Below are positions 9,280 to 20,377 of a DNA stretch of 64,000 nucleotides, piece by piece (position 1 is the stretch's first letter; each line of letters begins with the position of its first letter). The stretch is taken from the NCBI GenBank assembly GCA_035610365.1, contig CM069438.1, positions 54,246,837 to 54,310,836 of the forward strand, written 5' to 3'. A program made the position numbers and the translations under genes. The notes beneath the pieces were generated by a model. It saw only the letters and a program-made list of their open reading frames with translations. It made no database searches and had not been told where the DNA came from. This DNA is from Aquatica leii (taxonomy: Eukaryota > Arthropoda > Insecta > Coleoptera > Lampyridae).

Positions 9280-10518
9280 ATGAGACGCAAAATGGGACGC
9301 GTGTTAATTTTTCTATTTCTAGGTAAGTGTAATTATTGATAATTAATCACAACAATCAATTACCTTTTAAGTTTCGTGCTAATAATCCACAGGGGGTGCG
9401 GGCGTTTTATAATCGCCACGCCTGTTCCTATTGCTGTTTTTAGGTACATCACCTTCTTGACTCGAAAGAAAAATTATCCTTAATTTAGCTAATGCATTCC
9501 GTCGACTGATAACGTGACTGTGATAGGCAATTCTTTAACGCCCTACACGGTAGTTAAATTTAACGGTGTTTTTGTATTTTTAGGTGTGATCATAAATCAC
9601 GGTCTGGCTATTCGAATCACGAGGTTCGTGGTGCCGGCGGTGGCGTCTTTTGGTTCCTTGGTCGATTTGGATTGCGCGTACGATTTAGAGAACGATCATC
9701 TTTACGATGTTAAGTGGTACAAAGACGGCGACGAGTTTTTTCGGTGTAAATCCGATGGGCAAGTGCAAGGGTTTGAAGTTGAAGGTATTGATTTGTACAA
9801 AAGTCGTCAAGCTTCTCTTGGTTCTTGCCCGGTTACGATTACGGTGGTCAACTCCAAATCGGCTGGACGGTATTTGTGCGAAATTAGTTCAGAAGCGCCC
9901 GAGTTTAAAACGACTGGGAGGTGGGTGTATATGAGGATTGAGGCCGCGGCGCCGTCGAAAAGAGTCCAAGTCGAAGGTAGTTAATGTCTTTTTTCGGCAA
10001 AGGCTTATTAATCGTCTGTTGCAGAAAATTCTACTTATCTGATGGCGTCGACTCAAGCGTCTACACAAATAAACGGTAAGATTAAAGCATTAAAAGATTG
10101 TTGCTTTAGAACAGACGCTATATTTCAAGTCAGTCTTCGGTTTTTCCTAATGAATCTTTCCACAACTTGAGGAATCTCTATAAAAATGAGATTTATAGTT
10201 GTTTTTCTAAAATGATCATTAAAGTTGGCGGTTACTGTCATAATCACCATCAAAACTATGTTTTTCTACAACCGTTAAAATCAAATTTTAACTACGCCTG
10301 CAAAGTATGCAAATTAAGATGCACAAAAAAAATAAACAACAAAGGCCTTGTCAACAACAAATTAAATTTTTAGTTTTTAATATCTTACTACTATTTTCGC
10401 TAAATTAAAACGCTTGTTTTCAGGATCGTCTAACGCAAGCAAGAAGAGTTTATTCTTACTCACTTACAGTTTCGGAGTTTTTTTAATAACCATCAGAAGG
10501 TATCTACGTAGTATTTAA
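9280..10518 (+). CDS. Beaten-path-like single-Ig secreted or membrane-anchored protein, 4 exons
   Basis: Exons 9280-9322, 9584-9976, 10025-10075 and 10424-10518 join in phase (every intron phase 1, GT-AG) to give about 193 residues. Donors are GTAAGTG, GTAGTT and GTAAGA; acceptors are TTTTTAG, TTGCAG and TTTTCAG. Residues 1-23 form a signal peptide (MGRVLIFLFL core) split by intron 1. One V-type Ig domain follows, with the Cys pair LDCAYD...YLCEIS, VKWYKDGDEFFR and the SAGRYLC block. Together these resemble Drosophila Beat proteins, cell-surface ligands for Side receptors in axon guidance. A short Ser/Thr/Asn-rich linker leads to a C-terminal hydrophobic segment (SLFLLTYSFGVFLITI) and a basic tail, so it may be membrane- or GPI-anchored. 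It is shorter than usual Beat proteins, which have two Ig domains. Exon 1 was chosen because it supplies the signal peptide and the correct phase. Confidence 0.72.
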
Positions 10519-10668
10519 ACTGCGATTTTGTTTTTAGCTTTTGGATTACTGTGTACATTAGAAAATGTTATTTATTTAATTAGTTGTAAGCAGTTTCGTG
10601 GAAAAAATATAGTTTTCTACATTTTAATTTTAGAGGCTGTATATAATACTTTAGTTTAATTAAACAAG

Positions 10669-10674
10669 AATAAA
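10669..10674 (+). terminator. Polyadenylation signal AATAAA of the beat-like gene
   Basis: AATAAA lies 151 bp past the TAA stop, with only AT-rich sequence between. It is the first canonical signal after the stop. Confidence 0.5.
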
Positions 10675-10739
10675 ACGCCGCTTTGCTTTAGTTTACCTTA
10701 CATGTTTTAATACATCCTATATTTAAATTTAAAAATTGT

Positions 10740-12090
10740 AGTACCCGGAAGCGGATGAGCGTTGAAGGTGTACGTGTCCGTCGATTTTTGGGACGTCTGA
10801 GATGAAGATATTGTATAGAAGTAGAGATAGCGTAGATCCTTGAGGAACTCCGGCTTCTATGTGACGTGCGTCGATTGAGGAAGGAGCCGATGAGTTGGAC
10901 CATGGAAACGTTGAGCAGACCGCGATGCCACACCTTGTCGAACGCCTTCTCGATGTCGCGGAAAACGCCGCCAGGTTTAGGAATTACTATGAGGTCTGCG
11001 GTTTTCCATTGATGTGAAAAGTGTCTTGAGCAAGCGTTGAAAATCGCTGTTATACCTTTTTTGAGAAGAAATTTGAGGGCTTTGTTGAAAATGCTGTCGT
11101 TCCCGGGAGCTTAACGCAGTTCGAGATTTTTGATTTCAGCTTTGATATCTTTGGGAGAAGTGGGCTTGTTTGTGGTGGACGTCAGGATGCGTCTGGATGG
11201 TTTGCTTCGGCTTTGTCTAGATCCGTGTAGACCAAACCTCGGAGACCGTGAATGGCGGGCATGGGAGGCTTGTTTCTGTTTTTAAGGATGTTGGTCATTT
11301 GCCAGACGCTGCGGTCTTGTGAATTTAGTGACTGAAGTTTGTCATTGAAAAGAAGATTACGATGTTGTTCAATCCGAATTTGAATGGCGGTTTAAGCTGC
11401 GTTAAGAGCTCTTTTATCGTTTGGGTGACGGGTACGTTGCCATCTGCGTCTTATACAGTTTTTCTTAGTGATCTGGTCACGAATGTGAAGTGGAATTTGA
11501 AACAAATCGGACTTGGTTTTAGTAATAGTTTTTGTGGCTTTTGATATGCATCTTTTGACAAGTTCTGTAAAACTGTTAACCGTGGCTTGAAGTTGGGAGA
11601 TGTTATCAATGTGTGATGAGTTTACTGGCCTCGAATTGGAAAGATGGTCACAAAGTGATGTTCATTTCGAACTAAATAAGGTTATCGTTTTCTGCTTGAT
11701 AGTTTGACCGGTAGTACTGCCCGATGTCGCCTCTGAGGTGCGGAGTCTCGACGCGGACTTGAACGACTCAGACCTCAGTAATATCAAAGATCGTCTTTGC
11801 CTGCGAGTTTCTTCTGACCTGAACCAGGAGAAGCGGCTTTGGTCGCTTGGACCGTCCTGAAATCATACGCATTATCTTAAGCACATCCATTCCTTTGCGA
11901 CGAAGGTAGGCGGCGATGTCGTCGATCGACGTGTTGCAGAACGGCATCCCTCTAATGACAACCTTCAGAGGTTGGTCTCCTTTGAGCTGGTAAGAGTGGA
12001 AATCCTGGCGGACCTCTTCTAACACGTTCGTCGCAGTCCGGCAGTCTACGGAAGAAGCGACGTGGATGGCGACCAATGGCGACTTTGTTC
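10740..12090 (-). mobile_element. Jockey-like LINE fragment with internal deletions
   Basis: On the minus strand the order is a gag fragment (12076-11768, then RVETPHLRGDIGQYYR near 11760-11700), then endonuclease-linker sequence (about 11700-11560) that resembles 51680-51874. Reverse transcriptase follows (about 11120-10740): PGNDSIFNKALKFLLKKGI, WKTADLIVIPKPG, then directly GGVFRDIEKAFDKVWHRGLL. The usual sequence between the last two blocks is missing, so there is an internal deletion at about 10970. The gag and RT blocks match the LINE split between 47.2-48.0 and 51.5-52.9 kb, so they are probably one family. No tail or target duplication was found. Confidence 0.7.
11768..12076 (-). pseudogene. 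Gag-like fragment of the jockey-like LINE
   Basis: The 102-residue minus frame contains LKVVIRGMPFCNTSIDDIAAYLRRKGMDVLKIMRM. This is the conserved segment that precedes the zinc knuckles in jockey ORF1 proteins. The zinc knuckles themselves are reached by a frameshift and are degraded at 11760-11700. There is no evidence of function. Confidence 0.6.
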
Positions 12091-12433
12091 CAGGTGGTCT
12101 TCGACCTAGTTTGCGAATAAATCTTTCACCTTTAGCTAAAACTTAAGTAACTGATTTTCTAAATTGTGAGCAACTGGTATCGAAGCGATTTTATTAATTT
12201 GTTAATTATTATATATACTTTGATTTTCTATAGTGTAAATTCCTGTACACTGAAATGTTTAGAACCCTACCTCTACGTGGTTAAAGGTAGGCAACAAAGC
12301 TCAGGTGATAAGCCCTATACGGCAATAATATCTTGTTGCACGGCCAAAGGGTTACGTCGACACTAGTTATTCGCCGTAATTCTAAGAAGTCGCGCTCTCG
12401 CGCGCACCTTCTCTTGTCCCCTCGGTTTCTGCC

Positions 12434-13156
12434 ATGGAGGTTGAGTCTGCCAGTGCCAAGCGTCGTCGCGAAGCCGAGTCCGACAACGAATCCGATGACT
12501 GCCAATTGTCCACACTCGAAGAATCCTTTAAAGCAGAGATCCTAACTATGTCTAAGCTGATTTTTACCTCCAAGCATTCCGTTGCCAGACGAACTAAATT
12601 AATGGATGTACTGTCCCGCATCCAAGCTATCTTCCGTAGATCCACTCTTGCCGAAAGAATGTCGCAGCAACATTCAGATATTTCTGACGCTCTTAGAAGC
12701 GTACAAATTGCCTTGAAGACGGTGACTGACAAGTTGTCATCCCTAGTCATCCAGCAAGTCACAATTGGTCCTGTTTCTTACGCTCAAGTAGCTCGGTCTA
12801 GCAGAGTAGCAGACAGAGTGAAAGTACCTTCCGGTAAATCTATCGCCCCAGTTTCAAGATCCACAGTTGTAATAGTTACCAAACCCGAGTCTAACATGAA
12901 AATATCTGACGATACCAAAACAATGCTCATGACAGTCCTTTATCCTACCACGCTCGGTCTAAGACTAGACCGAGTGACGAAAAAAGTGAGAGGCAAAATC
13001 CTTAAGCTCTCTATCACCGACGTTCCTGCCAACCTCTCCCCCGAGCAGATAAAGGAGGCGATCCTTAAGCAAAACTTTGATGCCGTTACTAATAAAATAA
13101 CGCAACAGACCAATGAACATCTGAAAGTGCTATTTAAATTCGGCCAAAATTACTAG
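12434..13156 (+). pseudogene. ORF1 (gag-like) of the R1-clade LINE
   Basis: An open frame of 240 residues opens with an acidic/basic N-terminus (AKRRREAESDNESDD). A helical, probably coiled-coil middle and a Ser/Val-rich linker (SYAQVARSS) follow. The end is ITDVPANLSPEQIKEAILKQN, which resembles the segment before zinc knuckles in ORF1 proteins. The frame is cut by a stop before the knuckles, so it is truncated. It has the best-preserved coding texture in this LINE copy. ORF1 proteins bind element RNA; no host role is suggested. Confidence 0.65.
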
Positions 13157-13223
13157 CACCGATTATAGACAGTGAGAATGCTCCTTGGACTCTTAGGAAT
13201 CTCAGCGTTCTCGTACTGAAACT

Positions 13224-15507
13224 TTGGAAGTCATGGGCTTTTCTTCCGATAACGACTTTGACATTTTACTGACACACCCTATGTGTATCGTTCTGGTTCA
13301 GAGTATAAGTTCGCTAGGGCGGCCTTGCCCTTCAACAAGATCACCGCATCCACTTTTATGCGGTGTTTATCGACTGTTGTTTTCAATAGCGCGAAGCCCG
13401 TCGAAGTAGTTACCCTCAGTCATCCAACTAATGACTGCACTCCCGTATCCATGATTACAGTTGAAAACACCTCCTTGGGTGTCGTTGGCGTATATGGGCC
13501 ACCAAACGAGAATGTTTGCATTCATCTACAACATCTAGAATGAGTTTTGGATAAACTAAGAGGCGTCCCAATAATTATAGCAGGTGACTTTATTCTAAAT
13601 CGCCGCTTTGGCACTCTTTGCTTACTGACGAACGAGGCAGAAGCCTAGAGAACCTCGTGCGTGAACGTGACCTATGTGTTCTAAATGAGCCTAACCAACC
13701 TTTCACCTTTGATTTGCACAAAAAGTCCCAGCAGAGCTAAAAACTTAATGGCTAAATTCGTATAAGGCCGCGCTTCACTGTTACAAACTGGCAGTGAAAA
13801 ATGCAAAATTTAGCTCATGGCAAAGATTTGTTGAGAAAAGTTTGGCAGCGAGTCCATGGGGATTAGTTTATAAAATTTCCTCACAAAAGTTCCTGCCTAT
13901 CCAAACATGCTCTAACGTCCGTGACGGTGACAGATACACGCAAGCCTGAATTAGATACCGATCTTTTGCAAATATTGAATCCCGACCAGACCGGGTGGTT
14001 ACAAAAGAGGACATAGCGGGTGTAGCTAACAGAATTCTCAAGAATAAAGCTCCCGGACCCGACGAGTACTCTGTAACGTTCTAAGAACAGTCGTACAAGA
14101 TTCCCTCTCTTCTACGTTTATTGACCTATTTAATTCTTGCGTTCAATGCAGATATTTTTGAAACAGTTGGAAAACTGGTAGGCTAATCACGATTCTTAAG
14201 CCTGATAAGAGGGATCTCGCCAGCCCTAATTCATACCGTCCGATAACGCTACTTTCAGAACTAGTTAAACTTTTCGAACGTGTATTGGTAAAGAAATTAC
14301 GTGACAGCGTCCCTCTACAACGACTATTCCATCCTAGTCAATACGGCTTTGTTCCTTGCAAATCGGCGACAGACGCTATTCGTAAATTACTGACAAAAGT
14401 ACAGACGAACGTCTCCAAATATAGACTCTGCATTTTTATAGACATTTCCGGACTTACCTGATAATTGCGACATTTTCGCCTACGCGGATGATATTATCAT
14501 CACAGTATCCGCAGGCAATAGACGCGACTTAGAGGCAAAATCACGACAGTGCCTGGACATTCTGACTCGCTGGGCTACCAACAACAAATTGACAGTTTCA
14601 GCTGACAAGACCAAGTACATGGTTTTTGGCTCCCTGTTGTCAAGAGATTCGACTGTTCTACTAAACGATACTCCAGTCCGAAAGATTTTTAAAATTGAAA
14701 TACCTCGTACTTTTCCTTGATCTCAAACTGAGCTTCATCAAACAGAAACAGTTCCTACGTGGTTAACAAGTGTAAGAGCGTCTTGCACTTATTTTACAAG
14801 TATTCTCGTTGTAAATGGAACCTAAATAGGAAATCATTAGTAACCATTTTCAAAAGTGCAGTCATCCCCATGCTCACATATGGCTTAGACATTTGGTACT
14901 ATAGACTAAAACATACGCATATTGTCAAGAACCTGACATCTCTACAGTCCTGTCTTGGTACGATTCTCGGGGCATATTGTACAGTTCTTATCGATTCATT
15001 ATGCGTCGTGGCAAAATATCCCCCTCTGCATCTCTTATGGCAGAAAATATACTGCATCAAAGTTATCTCAAGGGCTGGACTTGTACCTTTTTAGAACAGC
15101 AAGTTTCGACCGCAGATTTTCCTTCCTTTTCGACCATCAAGCGTCATCTCAAGACTTTGATCTTGGATGAATGGCCGCGGTTGTGGGATGCATCTCATAA
15201 GGGGCGTAACGCCTATTCTATGATACCTAATACCCACGATCCGAGACGAGCGGCCGTCACATCGCACGGCGGATTCCGTTGCCATCCGAAACCTATCAGC
15301 GTTTCAGATGACGACCGATGCCTGTCGTGTGGTGTTTCTGATACTCCGTCACATAGGATTCTCGCTTATCGAGAGTTTGATAATAACTGGAGCACCCTAA
15401 GAACCAGAGTGAACCCGTTTTCTGATTCCCCCGTGGCCATCCTTAGACTAGTGTTCGAAGTTAACGAACTCATTATATTCGCTAGAAGAGACCAGAGTCA
15501 AACGTAA
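13224..15507 (+). pseudogene. ORF2 remnants (endonuclease, RT, C-terminal zinc domain) of the R1-clade LINE
   Basis: Endonuclease residues are seen at 13283-13543 (VGVYGPPNENV). RT blocks are KNKAPGPDEYSV (near 14045), SQYGFVPCKSATDAI (near 14340) and FAYADDIIITVSAGN (near 14475). The C-terminal part has TYGLDIWYYRL (near 14880) and ends in a zinc-type block CLSCGVSDTPSHRIL before the stop at 15507. At least five frames are needed to follow the protein, so it is dead. The catalytic YADD is present but isolated by the upstream deletion. Confidence 0.75.
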
Positions 15508-15605
15508 AACCAGAGTCTAACTTAATTTATTTTTGCATGGCATTTTGATTTATATATACAGTCAGCTACGACGATGAAGGGTATTTATTTGGTTATTTAA
15601 TTTGT

Positions 15606-17030
15606 GCATAAATAAAAATAATGCATCACCCTGTATATTGGTTTAATTAAAAATTACTTTTATATTTCTCGACGCCATCTATCGGGTTCGTTGGTCACTT
15701 TGTATTGAGTAGGCGATATCCGGCGAGATTACCGGCATTTTGACTTTAACATCGTGCATGTGTTAACCAATGTCTGCGTGAGTTAAAAATCGTTTTCTAA
15801 AATCATCCACGTGTTGGGACACGATGGAAATTAGAAGTTTCCTTAACTAACTAATTTATTCACGCAGAGTAAGTGGTTTTTGTGCTTTCTTTGATTAAAG
15901 GTAATTTTTATGTCTTGTTGTTAGCGCCATGTGCTACCTCCTAAATAGGGGTATTCTGGTTGTACTTTAAATTCTACCAGGGAAAGTTGTGACTTCGTTA
16001 CGATCGTGTGGAGTATTCGAATCGTCACCGGCCGTTCCACCACCATCTGACCCATTAACATCGACAAATATTTTGAGGAGACGATGCTAACTTTTTATAA
16101 GGCCTACGAGTAGAACTAATTAAACCACAGAAAAGGGGTACAACAGCATTCGACTACCGGGTTGTGTTATGTGTGCTTGCTTTAAAATTTAAGTAACGAT
16201 TTTTGCAGATCTTGATTTCGTGAGGCATTGGTTTGACACGATTTGCGATTCAAATTATTTACAGGATTCGTGTCGGGGAAAGCGCTTTCTTCGCACAAAT
16301 GGAAGTTCCTGTGTTTATGGTAAGTGATTTTATGTATCTTATGTCGTTGTCAACAAGGTCGCTCACGAAACTGTTGTACATGTTAATTTCGTGGTTACGA
16401 ACGTTATTGAATTACCATTTATATAGTAATTTTTTTCCTTCTCTTATTTCGTGTTACGTATGCTGTGTACTACTAATACTTATTATGATATTGTAATATT
16501 AAGGCCGTACTTATTATCATTATTTCGTGTATCTCGCATGCTGTATACAAATGATATTTACTATAAACTCTACATCGCTATTCATGTCGACGTAATTTAC
16601 CTCTGTATTGTGTGTTGCCGATACTACGGACTTGCTGTAATGAGAATTCTTATATACCTGTGATAATCATCAACAATTCTAGATTATAGTTATTATTGTG
16701 GTTACTTGTTCTTTTATGACAACATACCTTTCTCTTTGGATCGTCGTTATCTAATAACAAACGTTGGCTACTCGAACAACCGAGTATAAGGATTACGAAC
16801 CTAACATCGTGTTACAAGTGTTTACCGCCTGTCTTGAGCGGGACAGAAGTTACTTTGGGATAAGCTCTGGCGCCCTGAAACATCTTTTATATATTTCTTG
16901 TGAACCTACCCCTCTCACCGACTATTGTGAGTTGGCCGTGCAGGTTCGTAAAACCAAAAAAGCTTGTAACAAATTGCATGGGGGCTTATTATTTTAGAGT
17001 ATTTTATTTTGATTATTATTAGTTTTACTA
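15606..17030. other. Intergenic AT-rich stretch, nothing firm
   Basis: I see no gene or known repeat. Frames at 16233-16496 and 16764-16997 are open but show no motif, signal peptide or convincing splice context. The stretch may include unrecognised transposon UTR sequence. Confidence 0.35.
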
Positions 17031-17271
17031 ACATTTTTAGTTTCTTTTTAGCCGTAGCTGACTTGACTAACTGGCCTCATCCTGTCCATTACAATTACGT
17101 TTTCTTTTCCCGCCTACCTGATTTCTAGCCTAAGAAGCAAGGATAAGCCGAAAGGTAAGTGGCTCACGGAACTTTGTGCTCTCTAAGCACGAACCTGTAA
17201 CATAGTCCATTCAACTCGTCTAAACAGACGATCTTTCATCTCGAAATTTATATCCTAAATCGTTCAATCCG

Positions 17272-17880
17272 CTATGTGGCGAACTTGAACCAATTAAGTT
17301 CGGGTGGTTGGTGTATCCATTTCCTGCTCCTTCCTCTTCTTCCTCCTAGAAACATATACGTTTGCTTCGCGTTGAGTTTGCATTGCCTTACCATAGTCCT
17401 TCTGGTTATAAAAGACAATTGGTGGAATCTTATGGCTGCGTGTCCTCTCAGTGGCGTGCGCGGCATACGGCTTCTCGAGCGCAGCGGCTTCCTCTTGTTG
17501 ATTGCTATGGTCTATTCTTGATCCATAAGCTTCTCTAGCGTAGGTTCGGTGGTGGTGGGCACGACGGCGGCAAGCTCGGTACGTCTAGACTTCGCTGGGA
17601 TCTTCATCGATTCCGGGCTAGGTGTCGAAACGTCTAGAGTCACAACACGGCAAGTGGTCTCAGACGATGACTGCTTCTTATTTTTCTTCTTGTCGGCAGA
17701 AGCCGGAAAGACGTCGAGCAAGCGATCTGGCTTCTTTGTCATCTCGGCGAGGTGGTGGCGGAGCTAGCGGTTCTCTTCAGTGAGCATCCTCATTTGTTCC
17801 TAGAAAAACTCGATCGTCGTGGCGGTGGCGGCGGCAACTGCAACGTTGGTCCAATCGTGCTCAAAAAGCGTGATTAGGTT
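17272..17880 (-). pseudogene. 3'-terminal coding module of the gypsy family (unknown role)
   Basis: On the minus strand this module begins with an Ala/Thr-rich stretch, then a likely coiled coil (EQMRMLTEENR, LRHHLAEMTKKPDRLL), then a Lys/Ser/Pro-rich region, and ends RKWIHQPPELNWFKFAT before a stop. The same C-terminus appears in the plus-strand element at 29.15-29.21 kb. I do not recognise a domain. The coiled coil followed by a basic tail could be gag-like, displaced by deletion, or a late accessory frame. Confidence 0.4.
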
Positions 17881-18899
17881 CATTTCAAAAGTTCTTTTGA
17901 AAAAAGTCTTATATAAGACTGAGTCTGAAATAAAATTCCTTAAAAAAGCATGTGTTTAATCACATTCTTTTAAAAACAGAGTCTTATAAAAGACTACAGC
18001 TGAAAAATTGCATAAATTTAATTATTAAATAAAAGTTGTTAAGAAAAATTAGAGTTGGTTGCGTTTAAAAACACATGTACCAACTAAACTTCCGTTTTTC
18101 TCTATTGAAACCCTCCGGAACAAGCCCGAACAAGTCGATGGCGAGTCTCTCGAACTGTTGGGCTGGTGCTGCCGTCTGCATCAGATCCGCGAGCTTCTGG
18201 TTGTTCGCTTTGACCTTTTTTCACTCTATGCAGACGTGGCCGGCAGTGTTCTTCCTCATGTCTATCTAATAGTACCGAGTGGCTATATGCTGAAATGTTC
18301 GGTCTTCTACGTAGTGACGGGCCGATGAGGTGTCATGGTATTCCTTCATATAGGCCTCGCGTTTCTGGGCTGAGACCACTTGTCGGGTTTCTCCATGTCG
18401 ACTTCGGAAACGTACCAGAATAGAATACTTCTTGACATCAGGTATCCTCGGTTTGTCTACCGAAAAAGTCTATTAGTGTGGACTCTGGTTCTTCGAAACA
18501 GTAGATAGTTTTTTGTAGCTCTGGATCTAGGAGTTGTTTCTTTTACACGCAAGGCATTCGTCTTTTTTCCCGTGTGGTCATGATGGCCGTGATAACCCGT
18601 CAGCTACTACATTTATTTTTTCTGGTGTATATGTGTAAGTTATCTCATAGGATTGACGTGCTGGTGCTTAACGGATGAGTCTTCCCGTTAGCGACTTTAG
18701 GGTTAGGAGCAATTTCAGTGGTTGGTGATGTGTCATCATCGCTTGTAGCGGGTTTCCTTCAGGTAACCTCTAAACTTGTTTACAGCCCAGATTACGCCTC
18801 TCAGTTGTTGAATAATTTTCTTCAGCTGGCAACAGAAGTCTGCCTTTCGTCTGAACCTTCTTTCTGGCAGAGGACGGCACCGATAGTGTAACTACTATA

Positions 18900-19860
18900 T
18901 AGCATCTGTTCTTAGAGTAAAGACATGGACATATCTGCTTGACGTAAAATAAGTGCCGAGGTTAGTAGTGTCTTTAGTTGGTGAAATGCCGTTGCCTTCT
19001 TTGGGCCGCAAGTCCATGTTGCGTTTTATTAGCAAGCTTGATAATGGTCTTGCAATTTTGACAAACTTTGGGATGAAACGCCGAAACGTCGATCAGGTTT
19101 GCAGATTCGGGTCTGGTAGCCGGGTGATGGCTATAGTCTTTTCTGGGTCTACTTGGATGTCTTCCAAGTTTACATAATGCCCCAAGTATTTGACTTATTT
19201 GTAGCCAAAAGTGAACATACTCATTTTTACGTGCAGTTTGTAAAACGACTTGTAGATCTTTGACGTGGTCTTCACTAGATTGTGACAGCAAAATGAGACT
19301 ATCCAAGTAAGCTAATAAGGTAACTTGCAGAATCCTAGTGGGAAAGCGGTTGATTAGCCGTTGGAATAAAACCGGTGCGTTGCAGAGTCCGAAAGGCATT
19401 CTGCGAAATCAAAATAATCCGAATGCATTAACGAACGCTGTCACACACACGTACTGAGATCTGCGAGTAACCTGATTGGAGATCAAAGGTAGGGATAACA
19501 GTGGCTTAGGTCATCCATCCTGAAAAGTAAGTAACGATCGGAAGTGGTTATGTGGTTCAATTTCCAATAGTCCACGCGTACACGCACTTGATTGTTCGAC
19601 TTTGGCACCATCACTACCGGCGCGGCTCACAATAAATCGTACTCTTCAATAATGTTTAATTTCAGCATTTTATTTACTTTTTCTTTGCTAACCGGTATCG
19701 AGCTGTTGCCACTTGCGGGTTGTTACCGTTTCAATGCGGTGTTCGCCGTAAGTCGTTGCTTCTTGCCTAGGAAAAAACACGTCCGAAAATACTTGCAGTA
19801 AGTGCTGAAACCTTCTTGTTCTTGTGGCAGTAACGCCTTCCCCTCGTCTAGGCCTAGTTT
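18900..19860 (-). pseudogene. Gypsy reverse transcriptase, broken
   Basis: The frame at 19399-18974 begins with MPFGLCNAPVLFQRLINR and continues LLAYLDSLILLSQSSEDHVKD. The catalytic box reads YLDS instead of YLDD, which would remove an essential Asp. Upstream (19650-19480) the RVDYWKLNHITTSDRY block is visible in another frame. The product would copy element RNA, but both the frame and the active site are lost. Confidence 0.75.
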
Positions 19861-20377
19861 TATCTCAGCCATCTGTTTCTCCACTCGTTAAAGCTGTCTC
19901 CTCGGAGAGCGTGGAAATATACTAGATAGAAGGAGTGGAGGGAGAATGTCTTCTGCTAATGTGGCAAACACAGAATATTGCTTTTCATACAAGTACTTAT
20001 CGCCTTCCTCTTCAGATTCGTTGACGTCTGCTCTAAACATTGCATTGATTCTAAGAATCTTTGTTCTCGATTTGTTGATTGCTGGTGTGTCGTATGGTAA
20101 CCTTTGATACATGAAACGTTTTTGGACAGAAATGAAATACTATCGCTTTTTCACTTTCGGTGCTCTATCTGTTTTAAAAGCGTACAAGCATCTAGTTCGC
20201 TAGCAAAGTGCCACCGTCTGTCGGGGAGGTCGAGCATCATTGCCTGAGTCTTCTATGAAGTCGACCTGCTTTGATAACAGTTCTCTCTTTTCTGCAAGAT
20301 AGAATGTAAGTTGTGCCAACGCTGCCTGGCTGTTGTTGCATTTCAGACATTGGCGCCCGGAGTCTTGCAACGTGTAA

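Larger units (their letters stand above)
12434..15605 (+). mobile_element. R1-clade LINE, nearly end-to-end but with internal deletions
   Basis: Plus-strand order: ORF1 (12434-13156), endonuclease pieces (13283-13740), reverse transcriptase (about 13960-14700), C-terminal domain (14759-15507), and a 3' UTR with CAGTCAGCTACGACGA ending near 15605. The same 3' UTR and C-terminus recur on the minus strand at 29463-30737, which helps set the 3' end. Near 14460 the RT jumps from the FIDIS block to DNCDIFAYADDI, so several hundred bases are deleted. Another deletion lies near 13740. The 5' UTR probably includes the GC-richer stretch at 12300-12433. Confidence 0.8.
17035..20377 (-). mobile_element. 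Gypsy-type LTR retrotransposon remnant
   Basis: Minus-strand order: a gag start near 20350 with a helical, charged stretch (AEKRELLSKQVDF), a Pol linker (20112-19888), RT (about 19650-18970), RNase H ending in VADGLSRPS (near 18600), and the integrase zinc/core start (18330-18080: CKKVKANNQKLADLMQT, FERLAIDLFG). It is broken near 18050. A further block (17880-17272) ends in HQPPELNWFKFAT and a stop, followed by presumed LTR sequence down to about 17035. The 17035-17345 module recurs inverted at 29140-29440, so this element and the one at 23.2-29.4 kb belong to one family. Several shifts and stops make it dead. Confidence 0.7.

Noticed and set aside
16233-16997. Open frames in the 15.6-17.0 kb spacer as possible host exons
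   Set aside because: No motif, no consistent splice sites and no homology that I can recognise.
20351-20364. TGGCGCCCGGAGTC as a retroviral-type primer binding site on the plus strand
   Set aside because: The surrounding gypsy element reads on the minus strand and its gag ATG lies right beside it. The orientation is wrong, and no plus-strand LTR precedes it.
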